Shown here: positions 45,109-53,619 of the stretch, in pieces
How positions within the stretch are numbered: the first letter of the stretch is position 1
Layout of the letters: the number at the start of each line of letters is the position of its first letter
Assembly (NCBI RefSeq): GCF_007754155.1
Contig: NZ_CP037423.1
Coordinates: 2,170,001-2,234,000 of the forward strand
Reading direction: 5' to 3'
Length of the DNA: 64,000 bases
From: Stieleria neptunia
GTDB taxonomy: Bacteria > Planctomycetota > Planctomycetia > Pirellulales > Pirellulaceae
Notes under the pieces: model-generated
Seen by the model: the letters and a program-made list of their open reading frames with translations, nothing else
What the model was told of the DNA's origin: nothing
The model's database searches: none
Translations under genes and position numbers: made by a program

Positions 45109-45330
45109 TCACTGTTCGGTCTCGAGCGGTTCGGTATCCAGACTGGCGTCAACTTTCTCCGCCGTCTCATCGAGCACCTGTTTCGACTTCTCGACCATCA
45201 CGGCGGAGTCCTGCCGAACTTTGTCGGCATCCACACGCATCGTCGGATCACCGTCGGGCGAACTGAATTGCACCCAACCGACCCAAGCCAGAACAAGTAA
45301 CAGGACTGCTACACCAATGATCGCACGCAT
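45109..45330 (-). CDS. Small single-helix membrane protein, 73 residues
   Basis: One N-terminal helix (IIGVAVLLLVLAWVGWVQF) is followed by an acidic helical tail (KVRQDSAVMVEKSKQVLDETAEKVDASL) resembling amphipathic CsbD- or YtxH-like tails. ATG at 45330 is favoured by GGAG seven bases upstream. Function unknown. It is one of three very short envelope genes in a row. Confidence 0.62.
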   Translation of the reverse strand: MRAIIGVAVLLLVLAWVGWVQFSSPDGDPTMRVDADKVRQDSAVMVEKSKQVLDETAEKVDASLDTEPLETEQ

Positions 45331-45369
45331 CACGTTTCTCCGAAAAAAAGATCGAGAGACAGACCCGAC

Positions 45370-45558
45370 TCACTCGCCCACCTTCACCGTGACATCGCCA
45401 CCGTTTTCATCGCGATGGATCTCGATGCCGCCGTTGGGCGTGTCGACGTCGACAATCGTCTCCTTCGTTTCTTGCTGCTCGCAGCCGCTGGCGCAAGCCG
45501 CCAACGCGATGATTGCGCCGAGTAGAAACAAATGGACGTCGAATTGAAGAGATTTCAT
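45370..45558 (-). CDS. Small predicted lipoprotein, 62 residues
   Basis: The N-terminal hydrophobic stretch ends in a lipobox-like LAAC (a second Cys follows in ASGC). The mature part is short and acidic (VDVDTPNGGIEIHRDENGGDVTVKVGE) with beta-strand character. It is probably anchored to a membrane by lipid. Unknown function. Same strand and spacing as its small neighbours. Confidence 0.62.
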   Translation of the reverse strand: MKSLQFDVHLFLLGAIIALAACASGCEQQETKETIVDVDTPNGGIEIHRDENGGDVTVKVGE

Positions 45559-45646
45559 AAGGAAGCCTTCTCGAGGACGCGGCGATCGCGTCCCCGCTCA
45601 AAGTGAGGGAATGGGAACGGGGCAGCGACAGTGGTCGCCCCCGCGG

Positions 45647-45814
45647 TCAGACGGCCGGCCCACGTCGGCCCATGACCAGCCCGATGATGAACAGCACCAG
45701 GAAGACGACGAACAAGATTTTGGCGATGGACGCTGCGGTCCCGGCGACGACGCCGAATCCGAGGACACCGGCGATCAACGCGATGATCAAAAAAGTTAAT
45801 GCCCAGCTCAACAT
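45647..45814 (-). CDS. DUF1328-family small membrane protein (55 residues)
   Basis: A gene below usual length cut-offs. It starts ATG at 45814, and the protein reads [19 protein letters not shown] with a second helix ([19 protein letters not shown]) and ends RRGPAV at a TGA at 45647. This two-helix pattern is the DUF1328/YtjA family, found widely in stress-related contexts. GGAG precedes the start. It heads the minus-strand series and is divergent from the universal stress protein gene. Confidence 0.85.
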   Translation of the reverse strand: MLSWALTFLIIALIAGVLGFGVVAGTAASIAKILFVVFLVLFIIGLVMGRRGPAV

Positions 45815-46126
45815 GGCAATCTCCGAGTTTTGAAAGAGGTTGTCTCGAAGCGGTGGACTTCACCACTTGGCGAGTGTCAGCATGGAGACGCGATTGCCGT
45901 GCCAAACCGAATGATTGCGTGATTCGACCGCTAAAAGCCCGTAAATCACTGGGTCAAACCGATTGGCCTGGATGCCGGGAGTTCAGCGTGGTCGAGAACC
46001 GAGCAGTCGGCGGGCGTGAACGCATCGGACCGTTTCACGCTGTCGAGGAACACCATCGTCGCGGCGTGGCGCACAATTTGCGTTGACGTGCATCGTTTCG
46101 CCACTCTTAGGCATGAGGGAAATTCG
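45815..46126. other. Divergent regulatory region between DUF1328 and the universal stress gene
   Basis: Both flanking genes need promoters here. I see AT-rich patches near 45825-45840 and 45905-45925 but no sure boxes. An in-frame ATG at 46016 could lengthen the stress protein by 37 residues, but that segment is unlike family members and ATG 46127 has GAGGGA in place. Confidence 0.4.
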
Positions 46127-46963
46127 ATGAATCAAGTCTCGAACTTGCAACGTGTTTTGGTCGCAGTGGGCGGCTCCGCCAACGGTCACGTGGCCGTTGA
46201 TTATTCGATCCAGCTGGCCAACCGCTACGGTTGCCGATTGGTGGGAATCGACATCGTCGACGACGACGACACGGAACTTGCGATCTACGGCGTTGCCGAT
46301 GAGGCGGCCGAGGCGGAGCGTCAACGAGAGATCCGGCAACTGCGCGAGCGGGCCAGGCAAAATCTGGACGCGTTCCAACAGCGCTGTAGCGCTGCCGGAA
46401 TCCAAACGGATTGTTGTGGCAAAAAGGGTGACGTGGCCGAGCAGCTTTTGACCGAGGCCCAACGATCCGATCTGATCATCCTGAGCCGCGAAACGCCCTT
46501 CGATTCGGCAACGTCGGCCAACACCATTCTGGGCAAGCTGCTCCACGAAGCGTCACGCCCGATGATCACGGTGCCCCTTGCACTGCCCCAGGAAGACAAC
46601 GTGCTGGTTGCCTATGATGGCAGCCGCTCGGCGGGCCAGGCGCTGTTCGCGTTCGTCGCGCTGGGGATCGGCGGTGACAGAAAGGTGCACGTCGCGACCG
46701 CAGCGTTTTCGGCCGAATCCGCACGCTTGATCGCTCAGCCAGCCTTTGACTTCCTGGAACTTCACGGAATAGATTGTCAGCTGCACGCGATCGAGGCGGA
46801 GAACCAAGTCGAACGAGCGTTGCTCAGTCTCGCGGCCGAACTGGACGCGGGGCTGTTGGTCGCCGGCGCCTGTGGCCACTCACGGATCCGAGAGTTCCTG
46901 CTCGGATCGTTCACACAGAAGTTGATCGAAGCGTCGCATCTGCCGTTGTTTTTGTTTCATTAA
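46127..46963 (+). CDS. Tandem universal stress protein (two UspA domains)
   Basis: A 278-residue cytoplasmic protein with two UspA folds (about 8-150 and 157-278). The first starts RVLVAVGGSANGHVAVDYSIQLA. The second starts NVLVAYDGSRSAGQALFAFVALG and ends with the conserved ATP-binding LLVAGACGHSRIREFLLGSFTQKLI. The nucleotide motif GxxGHxxxxxxxxGS is intact only in the second domain. In the first it is degenerate (ILSRETPFDSATSANTILGK). It is divergent from the small envelope genes, and a shared stress response is plausible. Confidence 0.88.
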   Translation: MNQVSNLQRVLVAVGGSANGHVAVDYSIQLANRYGCRLVGIDIVDDDDTELAIYGVADEAAEAERQREIRQLRERARQNLDAFQQRCSAAGIQTDCCGKKGDVAEQLLTEAQRSDLIILSRETPFDSATSANTILGKLLHEASRPMITVPLALPQEDNVLVAYDGSRSAGQALFAFVALGIGGDRKVHVATAAFSAESARLIAQPAFDFLELHGIDCQLHAIEAENQVERALLSLAAELDAGLLVAGACGHSRIREFLLGSFTQKLIEASHLPLFLFH

Positions 46964-46975
46964 TGAGCGGCGATG

Positions 46976-47134
46976 GAGCCGCGAACCGCGTCAGCGGCCG
47001 GGCATCGTGGCGCCCGCCCGAGGCCTGACGGCTAGCGGCTCGCCATTGATTCAGCAGATCCCGATTCAATGGACAGACTGCGAGCCGTCCGGTTTCGGCG
47101 TGAAAGACCGGAGGGCTCGCGCCCTACCGCTCAC
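46976..47134. repeat. Composite dispersed repeat, copy 3
   Basis: It runs from GAGCCGCGAACCGCGTCAGC through CGAGGCCTGACGGCTAGCGG, shares CCATTGATTCAGCAGATCCC with copy 2, and ends GGAGGGCTCGCGCCCTACCG. It begins 13 bases after the stress protein stop. Confidence 0.75.
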
Positions 47135-47203
47135 AAATGCTTCACAGCGACGTGCCTCTTGAGGGTGGGCGTATTGGCGCATGACGACGTCAAACGCACC
47201 GAA

Positions 47204-47230
47204 ATCCTGTGACCGACTGTCTCACAGGAT
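47204..47230. promoter_or_regulatory. Hairpin in the leader of the redox cluster
   Basis: ATCCTGTGA (47204-47212) pairs exactly with TCACAGGAT (47222-47230) around nine bases. It could be a protein-binding dyad or an RNA hairpin about 235 bases upstream of the first gene. No poly-T follows, so it is not an obvious terminator. Confidence 0.4.
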
Positions 47231-47465
47231 GAATGCGGCGGTCGGCAATTCGTTTTTCATCGAGATCTTTTTTAGCCTTTCAGCGGCTCGCCAAGGGCCC
47301 AGTTCATCGCCTTTCCCCGGCAAACCCCGTCCATCGCACACGCCCAAGCTCGGTGTGGCACCACAGGCGAAGTTTTGGCGTTGTGGGAACACGACGTGCG
47401 GTAAAGACGCGGGGAAGAACCAGTGGGGCTAGACACAACCGGTGGATCATGAGGAGTACGAGCGG

Positions 47466-48746
47466 ATGACCAAGTTGAGAGGTGGACTGACGGTGGGCTT
47501 GGCGGTCATCGTCGCGGCGGTGGTCTGGCCGGCAGCGATCTTTGCGGCACCCGGAGCGAACGCGGGCGATTGGCCACAATTCCGCGGTCCCGACGGGAAG
47601 GGGACGGCAGTGGGCGAGGACTATCCGTTGACGTGGGGGCCAGAGAAAAACATCAAGTGGAAGATCGATCTGGCCGATCCCGGCGCCGGTAGTCCGATCG
47701 TTTCCGGCGGACGTGTTTTTCTTGCCAGCGCCACCGAAGATGGTCGCCAACGCAGCCTGCTGTGCATCGACCGCAACGACGGCATGCTGCTCTGGACGCG
47801 CACGGTCGAGTTTGGTGAAGACATCACGCATTCGAAGAATCCCTTCGGCAGCACCACACCGGCTACCGATGGCGAGCACGTCGTCGTTTGGCACGGCTCG
47901 GCGGGGCTGCACTGTTACGACTTTGCCGGAAAGCCGCTTTGGTCACGCGATCTGGGCGAGTTCAAGCACATCTGGGGCTACGGCTCGTCTCCGATCCTCT
48001 ACAAAGACAAAGTCTTGCTGCAAACGGGGCCGGGGGAACGCGTCTTTGTGACCGCGATTGACTTGGCCAGTGGCAAGACGTTGTGGGAAACCGACGAACC
48101 CTACAGCGGCGACAAGAGCCCGGACGACGTCGGATCATGGAGCACACCGGTGGTCGCCCATGTCGATGGCCAACCGCAGGTCATCTGTGCCATGAGCACG
48201 CGGGTGAACGCTTACGATCTCGACAGCGGTGATCTGCTTTGGTGGTGCGACGGATTGAACGGTTCGAACTACGACGTGGTGAGTTCCTCGCCGCTGATCG
48301 GTGACGGAATCGGTTTTGCCATGGCCGACCTGCGTGGGCCGGCGATGGGATTCAAGCTCGGCGGATCCGGCGACGTCACCGCATCAAATCGGCTGTGGCA
48401 CGTCGAGAAACGAAACCCCAGCAGCGTCGGCACCGGCGTCATGGTCGGCCGTCACATCTATCGACCGAACTCCGGGCCCGGGACGCTGGAATGCCTGGAT
48501 GCCGAAACCGGCGAGAGTTTGTGGAAGAGTCGCGCCAGGGATCATTGGGCGTCGATGGTGCTGGCCGGCGGGCACCTGTACGCGCTCAGCCAGCGCGGCA
48601 CGACGGTTGTTTTGAAACCCAACCCGCAAGCGTACGAACAGGTTGCCAGCAACGAATTGGACGGGGTGACCAACGCGACGCCTGCGTTCTCGGAGGGAGA
48701 GATCTTTCTCCGCACGGAAGAGCATCTGTATTGCATCGGAAAGTGA
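47466..48746 (+). CDS. Exported BamB/PQQ-like beta-propeller protein 1
   Basis: A 426-residue protein with signal peptide (LTVGLAVIVAAVVWPAAIFAA) opening with the WPQFRGPDGKG motif of planctomycete quinoprotein-like propellers. It has blades with the tryptophan-docking pattern (AIDLASGKTLWE fits AxDxxxGKxxW exactly, others are CIDRNDGMLLW, AYDLDSGDLLW, CLDAETGESLW). The calcium and PQQ ligands of methanol dehydrogenase are not evident, so cofactor binding is undecided. ATG at 47466 gives the shortest signal peptide, while 47442 is possible. It leads a run of nine same-strand genes, 28 bases before the next propeller gene. Confidence 0.82.
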   Translation: MTKLRGGLTVGLAVIVAAVVWPAAIFAAPGANAGDWPQFRGPDGKGTAVGEDYPLTWGPEKNIKWKIDLADPGAGSPIVSGGRVFLASATEDGRQRSLLCIDRNDGMLLWTRTVEFGEDITHSKNPFGSTTPATDGEHVVVWHGSAGLHCYDFAGKPLWSRDLGEFKHIWGYGSSPILYKDKVLLQTGPGERVFVTAIDLASGKTLWETDEPYSGDKSPDDVGSWSTPVVAHVDGQPQVICAMSTRVNAYDLDSGDLLWWCDGLNGSNYDVVSSSPLIGDGIGFAMADLRGPAMGFKLGGSGDVTASNRLWHVEKRNPSSVGTGVMVGRHIYRPNSGPGTLECLDAETGESLWKSRARDHWASMVLAGGHLYALSQRGTTVVLKPNPQAYEQVASNELDGVTNATPAFSEGEIFLRTEEHLYCIGK

Positions 48747-48774
48747 CATCGTTGATTTGGTTTAGGTAGTTATT

Positions 48775-50172
48775 GTGAAAGTTCACGCCCCCGAAGCGAT
48801 CCTTCCCACGCTGACCGCGACGGTCGCAGTCGTGTCGCTGGCGTTCTGGTTGGCGACCGGTCCGCCGAGCGATCTGGAACCGCGGACAGCGGGACGAGAT
48901 GGCACGATCGACCGCGCCGGCCAGACGGATCGTCCCGAACCGGGGCAGCCGATCGCCGGGCCCGGAACGGCGTCAGACATCTCCGGCCGCTGGCCGGGGT
49001 TCCTCGGGCCGGGCCGCGATTCGATTGCGACCGGCGGCCCACCGCTGGCCAGATCCTGGCCTGACGAAGGCCCGCCGCTGCTGTGGTCGATCGAAGTCGC
49101 CGAGGGCTACGCCGGTGCCGCGATCAGCGACGGGCGAGTCTACGTGTTGGATTACGACGAAGAAGCCGAAGCCGACACGCTGCGTTGCTTGTCACTCGAT
49201 GACGGCCGTGAACTCTGGCGCAACAGCTATCCCGTCGTTGTGGCGTTTCACCACGGCATGACGCGGACGGTGCCGATGATCGTCGGTGACTACGTGATCA
49301 CGATGGGGCCGCGTTGTCATCTGGCGTGTTGGGATGCCGCGACGGGCAAATCGCACTGGTTGATTGATCTGGAGCGGGATTTCGGAACCCGCGTGCCCGA
49401 ATGGTACACCGGCCAATGCCCGCTGGTGGACCAAGACCGCTTGATCGTCGCCCCTTGTGGCGACGCGATGCTGATGGCGATTGATTACCGGACGGGTGAC
49501 GTGATTTGGCAATCACCCAATCCCAGGGGCTGGAACATGACGCATGTCTCGGTCGTTCCGATGGAGTTCCAGGGACGTCGCACGTATGTCTATTGCGCCA
49601 GCGGCGGTGTCGCTGCTGTCGCGGCCGATGACGGAACGTTGCTCTGGGAAACGACCGCTTGGAAAGAAATCAACGCGACCAGCCCGTCACCGGTGGTGTT
49701 GCCCGATGACCGACTGTTTCTCTCACGAGGCTACGGATCGGGAGCGTTGATGTTGAAACTGGTCGAGACGGACAGCGGGATCGAGGCCCAGAGCCTGTTT
49801 GAACTCAGTCCCAAACAGTTCAGTTCCGAGCAACAGACACCGATCTATCGCGACGGTCATTTGTTTGGCATTCGAAAGATCGGCGCAAAAACGATGGTCT
49901 GCTTCGACCTTGATGGCAACGAGGTGTGGGACAGCGGCAGCGATCGGTTCGGGTTCGGTCCCTATCTGTTCGCCGACGACCTGCTGCTGATCCTGGATGA
50001 CGACGCGACGCTGACGGCTGCCCAGGCGACGCCGGCCGGTTACAAGCGACTGGCCCGGCACCAGGTTCTCTCCGGCGGCCACGATGCCTGGGGACCGATG
50101 GCGATCGTTGCGGGGCGACTGATCCTCCGCGACATGACCCGCATGGTGTGCCTGGATCTGCGAGCGAATTGA
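48775..50172 (+). CDS. Membrane-anchored BamB/PQQ-like beta-propeller protein 2
   Basis: A 465-residue protein starting at GTG 48775. The N-terminal helix (ILPTLTATVAVVSLAFWLATG) acts as signal or anchor. After a Gly/Pro/Asp-rich linker comes WPGFLGPGRDS, the same motif as in its neighbours. Blades include CLSLDDGRELWRN, CWDAATGKSHWLID, AIDYRTGDVIWQS and AVAADDGTLLWETT. It probably faces the periplasm. It lies 28 bases after propeller 1 and 46 before the NHL-like gene. Confidence 0.8.
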   Translation: MKVHAPEAILPTLTATVAVVSLAFWLATGPPSDLEPRTAGRDGTIDRAGQTDRPEPGQPIAGPGTASDISGRWPGFLGPGRDSIATGGPPLARSWPDEGPPLLWSIEVAEGYAGAAISDGRVYVLDYDEEAEADTLRCLSLDDGRELWRNSYPVVVAFHHGMTRTVPMIVGDYVITMGPRCHLACWDAATGKSHWLIDLERDFGTRVPEWYTGQCPLVDQDRLIVAPCGDAMLMAIDYRTGDVIWQSPNPRGWNMTHVSVVPMEFQGRRTYVYCASGGVAAVAADDGTLLWETTAWKEINATSPSPVVLPDDRLFLSRGYGSGALMLKLVETDSGIEAQSLFELSPKQFSSEQQTPIYRDGHLFGIRKIGAKTMVCFDLDGNEVWDSGSDRFGFGPYLFADDLLLILDDDATLTAAQATPAGYKRLARHQVLSGGHDAWGPMAIVAGRLILRDMTRMVCLDLRAN

Positions 50173-50218
50173 TGGCGACAACCACTCAACCCCCTTTGAA
50201 TTCGGAGTTCAACGACGC

Positions 50219-51358
50219 ATGCGATTCTTGAACGAGCATCGTGGAATGCTGGTCACCGCCGTGATCGCGATAGCGGTCGGCATCGCCAGTTATGCCGTCG
50301 TCAGCAGCGACCCGTTGGCCCAACGCAGTCGCGGATCGTTCACGATCGACTATTCCAGTGTCTATGAAGTCGATTCGGACTTGATTCAGTTCCGCCAGAC
50401 GGAAGAAATCAAGGTTCAGATGGACGAGGTTCGCGGCATCTGCGTCGGGCCCGCGGACAAGCTTTACATCGCCGGTGACCAGGCGGTCGCCGTCTATTCG
50501 CAAGACGGTGTGGAACTGGCGACGATCCGAACCGATGGAGAACCGAGTTGCGTGGCGATCGGCAACGACCAACATGTCTCACCGGGACGGATCTATGTGG
50601 GTGCCGGCGACCGGATCGAAGTGTTCGAACCCGACGGCAGTCGGGTCGGGACCTGGAGCGTGCCCGACGACAACGCGATCCTGGCATCCATCGCCGTCGC
50701 GGCCAACGACGTGTTCGTCGCCGACGCTGCCAACCGCGTGGTGTTGCGATTCGACCTGGCCGGCAAGCTGGTGTCTGTGATCGGAAAACCGGATGACGGC
50801 GGACGAACCTTCAACGTCCCCAACACCTATTTTGACATCGCGATCGGTTCCGAAGGCCGGCTGCACGTGGCCAATCCGGGCGCATTGCGAATCGAAACCT
50901 ACACGTTTGACGGTGCCATGGAAGTTCGCTGGGGCGAGCCGGGGGCGGCGATCGACCGCTTCTTCGGTTGCTGCAATCCCAGCTATTTCGCGGTCTTGCC
51001 CGGTGGCGAAATCGTCACGTCGGAAAAGGGGATTCCGCGGATCAAGGTTTACAGCGAGTTCGGTGAATTCCGATCCGTTGTCGCGGGACCGAGCATGTTG
51101 GGAGTCGCCCAGTCGGAACTGGGAGACCCTCGCGCCGTCCAAGCCGAAGCGGTCTTTGACGTGGCGACCGACAGCCGGGGACGCATCTTGGTTTTGGATC
51201 CGAGACGAAAGTCGGTGCGGGTTTTTGAACGCAGTATTGTCGAAAAAAGTGGGATAGGCTTCCAGCCTGTCAATCCTGAAATGTGGGATAGGCTTCCAGC
51301 CTGTCGACTCGCACATGACAGGCTGGAAGCCTATCCCACTGTTTGGGATCGAGGGTAA
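50219..51358 (+). CDS. Membrane-anchored NHL/six-bladed propeller protein with repeat-derived tail
   Basis: A 379-residue protein with an N-terminal anchor (MLVTAVIAIAVGIASYAVV), then NHL-type blades (VRGICVGPADKLYIAGDQAVAVYS, SIAVAANDVFVADAANRVVLRFD, FDIAIGSEGRLHVANPGALRIETY, FDVATDSRGRILVLDP). From about residue 342 the sequence is translated from family C repeats (GIGFQPV, WDRLPACR, DRLEAYPT), so about 35 C-terminal residues are repeat-born. The propeller appears complete before that. Part of the redox cluster by spacing. Confidence 0.8.
   Translation: MRFLNEHRGMLVTAVIAIAVGIASYAVVSSDPLAQRSRGSFTIDYSSVYEVDSDLIQFRQTEEIKVQMDEVRGICVGPADKLYIAGDQAVAVYSQDGVELATIRTDGEPSCVAIGNDQHVSPGRIYVGAGDRIEVFEPDGSRVGTWSVPDDNAILASIAVAANDVFVADAANRVVLRFDLAGKLVSVIGKPDDGGRTFNVPNTYFDIAIGSEGRLHVANPGALRIETYTFDGAMEVRWGEPGAAIDRFFGCCNPSYFAVLPGGEIVTSEKGIPRIKVYSEFGEFRSVVAGPSMLGVAQSELGDPRAVQAEAVFDVATDSRGRILVLDPRRKSVRVFERSIVEKSGIGFQPVNPEMWDRLPACRLAHDRLEAYPTVWDRG
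51249..51339. repeat. Three family C units, two direct and one inverted, inside a gene end
   Basis: Identical 23-base units (starting GTGGGATAGGCTTCCAGC) lie at 51249-51271 and 51283-51305, with the exact inverse at 51317-51339. They form the last codons of the NHL-like gene and can fold into a long hairpin just before its stop. The same 23-mer is at 59499-59521, 8.2 kb away. Confidence 0.9.
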
Positions 51359-51363
51359 ATCGA

Positions 51364-51594
51364 ATGACGCAACCTGAAACAAACAACAATCGCCGGCAAT
51401 GGCTGATTCGCACCGGACGCTACACGCTGCTCGGTGGCCTGTCCGTGTTGTCACTCAACCTGCTCGACCGCGCGCTGCGCAGTGGATGTGTGCGGCTGGA
51501 ATCGCCCTGCCAGAGTTGCGAGTTGTTCAAAGCGTGTGAGCTTTCCAAAGCGGCAGAGACGCGGCAAGCGACGACCGAGGGCCAAACATCATGA
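51364..51594 (+). CDS. Small Tat-like Cys-rich protein, 76 residues
   Basis: A basic N-terminus with RRQWLIRTGRYTLLGG, resembling a twin-arginine signal or anchor, is followed by a short tail with four Cys (SGCVRLESPCQSCELFKAC). ATG at 51364 is five bases after the repeat-derived stop of the previous gene. The stop overlaps the ATG of the ferredoxin gene (ATGA), so the two are translationally coupled. The Cys set could hold one Fe-S cluster or a metal. I do not recognise the family. The coupling strongly suggests a partner of the exported ferredoxin. Confidence 0.7.
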   Translation: MTQPETNNNRRQWLIRTGRYTLLGGLSVLSLNLLDRALRSGCVRLESPCQSCELFKACELSKAAETRQATTEGQTS

Positions 51595-52241
51595 ACGGCG
51601 AAAAACAGACCGACCGACGTGGCTTTCTTGCCGATGGGGCGCGCGTGGCCGGCGTAGTGTCCGCGGGGGTGTTGGGTGGTTTTTTGGCCGGCCGTCGCGG
51701 TCAGGCCGAAGAGAACCGTTGGCAGATCGATCCCGACAAATGCGTCGGCTGCGGAAACTGTGCCACCCACTGTGTGCTCGATGAATCGGCCGTCAAGTGC
51801 GTCCAGTGTTTCGACATGTGCGGCTTCTGCAACCGTTGCACCGGTTACTACACGCTGGACGGGCTGGACAGTCGCGACACCGCCGCGGAAGACTTGTTGT
51901 GCCCGACCGAAGCGATCATTCGCACGTTCGTCGAAGGCAAAGCGGGGCAAAATTTCTATGAGTACACGATCGACACCGATGCCTGCATCGGTTGTGCGTT
52001 GTGCGTCAAGGGCTGTGCCCTGATGAACGGTTCACTGTACCTGCAAGTGATGCAGGATCGCTGTGTGAACTGCAACGAGTGTGCGATCGCGGTGGCGTGC
52101 CCGAGCGACGCCTTCGTCAACGTTTCCTCCGACAAGCCCTATCGGCTCAAGCGAGTGGCGTTGGGGGTGATGCGGCAAAAGGCGGGGAAAGCCGACAAGG
52201 CGGCTCAGAAGCTGATCGATCAGGTGCAAGCCGATGAATAG
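51591..52241 (+). CDS. Tat-exported multi-[4Fe-4S] ferredoxin
   Basis: A 216-residue protein with a textbook twin-arginine signal (TDRRGFLADGARVAG). The mature part has four Cys groups: CVGCGNCATHC, CVQCFDMCGFCNRC, CIGCALCVKGC and CVNCNECAIAVAC. It could carry three to four [4Fe-4S] clusters. It is therefore folded with cofactors in the cytoplasm and exported to the periplasm, like NrfC/DmsB-type subunits. It overlaps the previous gene by four bases and the next (membrane polyferredoxin) by eight. It is the likely periplasmic electron carrier of the cluster. Confidence 0.9.
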   Translation: MNGEKQTDRRGFLADGARVAGVVSAGVLGGFLAGRRGQAEENRWQIDPDKCVGCGNCATHCVLDESAVKCVQCFDMCGFCNRCTGYYTLDGLDSRDTAAEDLLCPTEAIIRTFVEGKAGQNFYEYTIDTDACIGCALCVKGCALMNGSLYLQVMQDRCVNCNECAIAVACPSDAFVNVSSDKPYRLKRVALGVMRQKAGKADKAAQKLIDQVQADE

Positions 52242-53619
52242 GATCCTTCGTCTAAGTGTTGCTGCCGCGCTGGTTGCTGCCCTGATGAGCGGCGTCTTGA
52301 CTGGCAGCGTGATGGCCGACGAGTCGCAGGATCTGATGTTCCCCGTGCCGGAGTTCTCCGACCATCCGATCCCCACCGCCAGTGTCCCGGAGGTTCAGGG
52401 CGAGGTTGCCGCGGTCTTGGACGTAGCGATTCTATTTGTCGCGTTGTGCTTGGCATCCTATTTCACGCTGGTGTCGCGGTCGCGTCGCAACGTGCTGCTG
52501 CTGACGATCGCCAGCTTGCTGTGGTTCGGTTTTTGGCGGCAGGGCTGCGTCTGTCCGATCGGTGCGACCCAGAATGTTGCGTTGGCGATTTTTGATCCCA
52601 CCTACGTCGTACCGTTGACGGTGGTGGCGTTCTTTATTTTGCCGTTGGTGTTCACGTTATTCTTTGGCCGAACGTTTTGCGCTTCGGTCTGTCCGCTCGG
52701 CGCGATGCAAGAGTTGCTCGCCGTTCGCTCGGTCAAAGTGCCCCGCTGGCTGGACCATTCGTTAGGATTGGTCGCTTACATCTACCTGGGCGCCGCGGTC
52801 ATCTTCGCCGCGACCAAAACCGGATTCATCATCTGTCGCTACGATCCGTTCATTCCCTTTTTCCGACTGGGGGCGAACACCGACATGTTGCTCTTCGGCA
52901 GCTGCGTCCTGCTGATCAGCGTGTTTGTCGGTCGCCCGTATTGTCGCTATCTGTGTCCTTACGGCGCGATTCTGCGTGTGCTGTCGTGCTTTTCCAAATG
53001 GCGTTTGAGTATTCCGCCGGACACGTGCATCAATTGCCAGCTTTGTGAAGACGTCTGTCCCTACGGAGCGATTCATCCCCCGACGGTCACGCAATCACCT
53101 CAGCGTCGGCGAAAAGGGAAACGACAGTTTGTGATTGCCCTGCTTGCCGCTCCCGTTGTCGTCGCTGTTTTCTGGTGGCTGGGCACGGCACTCGGCGTTC
53201 CGCTGTCGCAGTGGCATCCGGAATCGCGTTTGGCCGAACAGGTGCGGCTGGAAGAGTTGGGCGTGGCGGAAACGACCACCGAAGCTAGCGACGCTTTTCG
53301 GGGTTCGGGACGGTCGGTCCAGGAGTTGTATCAATCGGCGCTGGCACGGCGCGATGACTTTGTCACGTTGGGCGGCTTGCTCGGGGCCTGGACCGGATTG
53401 GTGATCGGATTCAAATTGATTCATCTGTCGGCACGGCGTCGGCGTGACGATTACCAGGCTGACCGAGCGGGATGTGTTTCCTGCGGCCGTTGCTACTGGT
53501 ATTGCCCGGTCGAAAAGGTCAGGCTTGGTTTGATTTCCGATGTGTCCGAAGCCCTCCCCGATGGCCAGATGCCCAACGGTCCGCTGGTCCAATTGACCGT
53601 CGGAGGGAAAGAATCGTGA
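52234..53619 (+). CDS. NapH/NosR-type membrane polyferredoxin
   Basis: A 461-residue membrane protein. A periplasmic N-terminal stretch is followed by five to six helices. Cys motifs are GCVCPIGATQ, FCASVCPLGAMQE and YCRYLCPYGAILR (the last two typical of NapH/NosR/FixG), then a soluble ferredoxin pair site CINCQLCEDVCPYGAIHP, and a C-terminal CVSCGRCYWYCPVEKV after another helix. NosR and NapH pass electrons between the quinone pool and periplasmic partners. No FMN-binding domain is present here. The stop overlaps the GTG of propeller 3. It is the probable membrane core of the cluster. Confidence 0.88.
   Translation: MNRILRLSVAAALVAALMSGVLTGSVMADESQDLMFPVPEFSDHPIPTASVPEVQGEVAAVLDVAILFVALCLASYFTLVSRSRRNVLLLTIASLLWFGFWRQGCVCPIGATQNVALAIFDPTYVVPLTVVAFFILPLVFTLFFGRTFCASVCPLGAMQELLAVRSVKVPRWLDHSLGLVAYIYLGAAVIFAATKTGFIICRYDPFIPFFRLGANTDMLLFGSCVLLISVFVGRPYCRYLCPYGAILRVLSCFSKWRLSIPPDTCINCQLCEDVCPYGAIHPPTVTQSPQRRRKGKRQFVIALLAAPVVVAVFWWLGTALGVPLSQWHPESRLAEQVRLEELGVAETTTEASDAFRGSGRSVQELYQSALARRDDFVTLGGLLGAWTGLVIGFKLIHLSARRRRDDYQADRAGCVSCGRCYWYCPVEKVRLGLISDVSEALPDGQMPNGPLVQLTVGGKES

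Larger units (their letters stand above)
46964..47465. other. 502-base intergenic region ahead of the redox cluster
   Basis: It contains a composite repeat (46976-47134), a nine-pair hairpin (47204-47230) and about 230 bases of unassigned sequence that should hold the promoter of the long redox cluster. No gene is seen. Several short open frames here have non-coding codon use. Confidence 0.45.

Noticed and set aside
47466..48746. Identification of the propeller as a methanol or alcohol dehydrogenase
   Set aside because: Tryptophan-docking blades are present, but I could not find the calcium/PQQ ligand residues or the disulfide of adjacent Cys, so only a PQQ-like fold is claimed.
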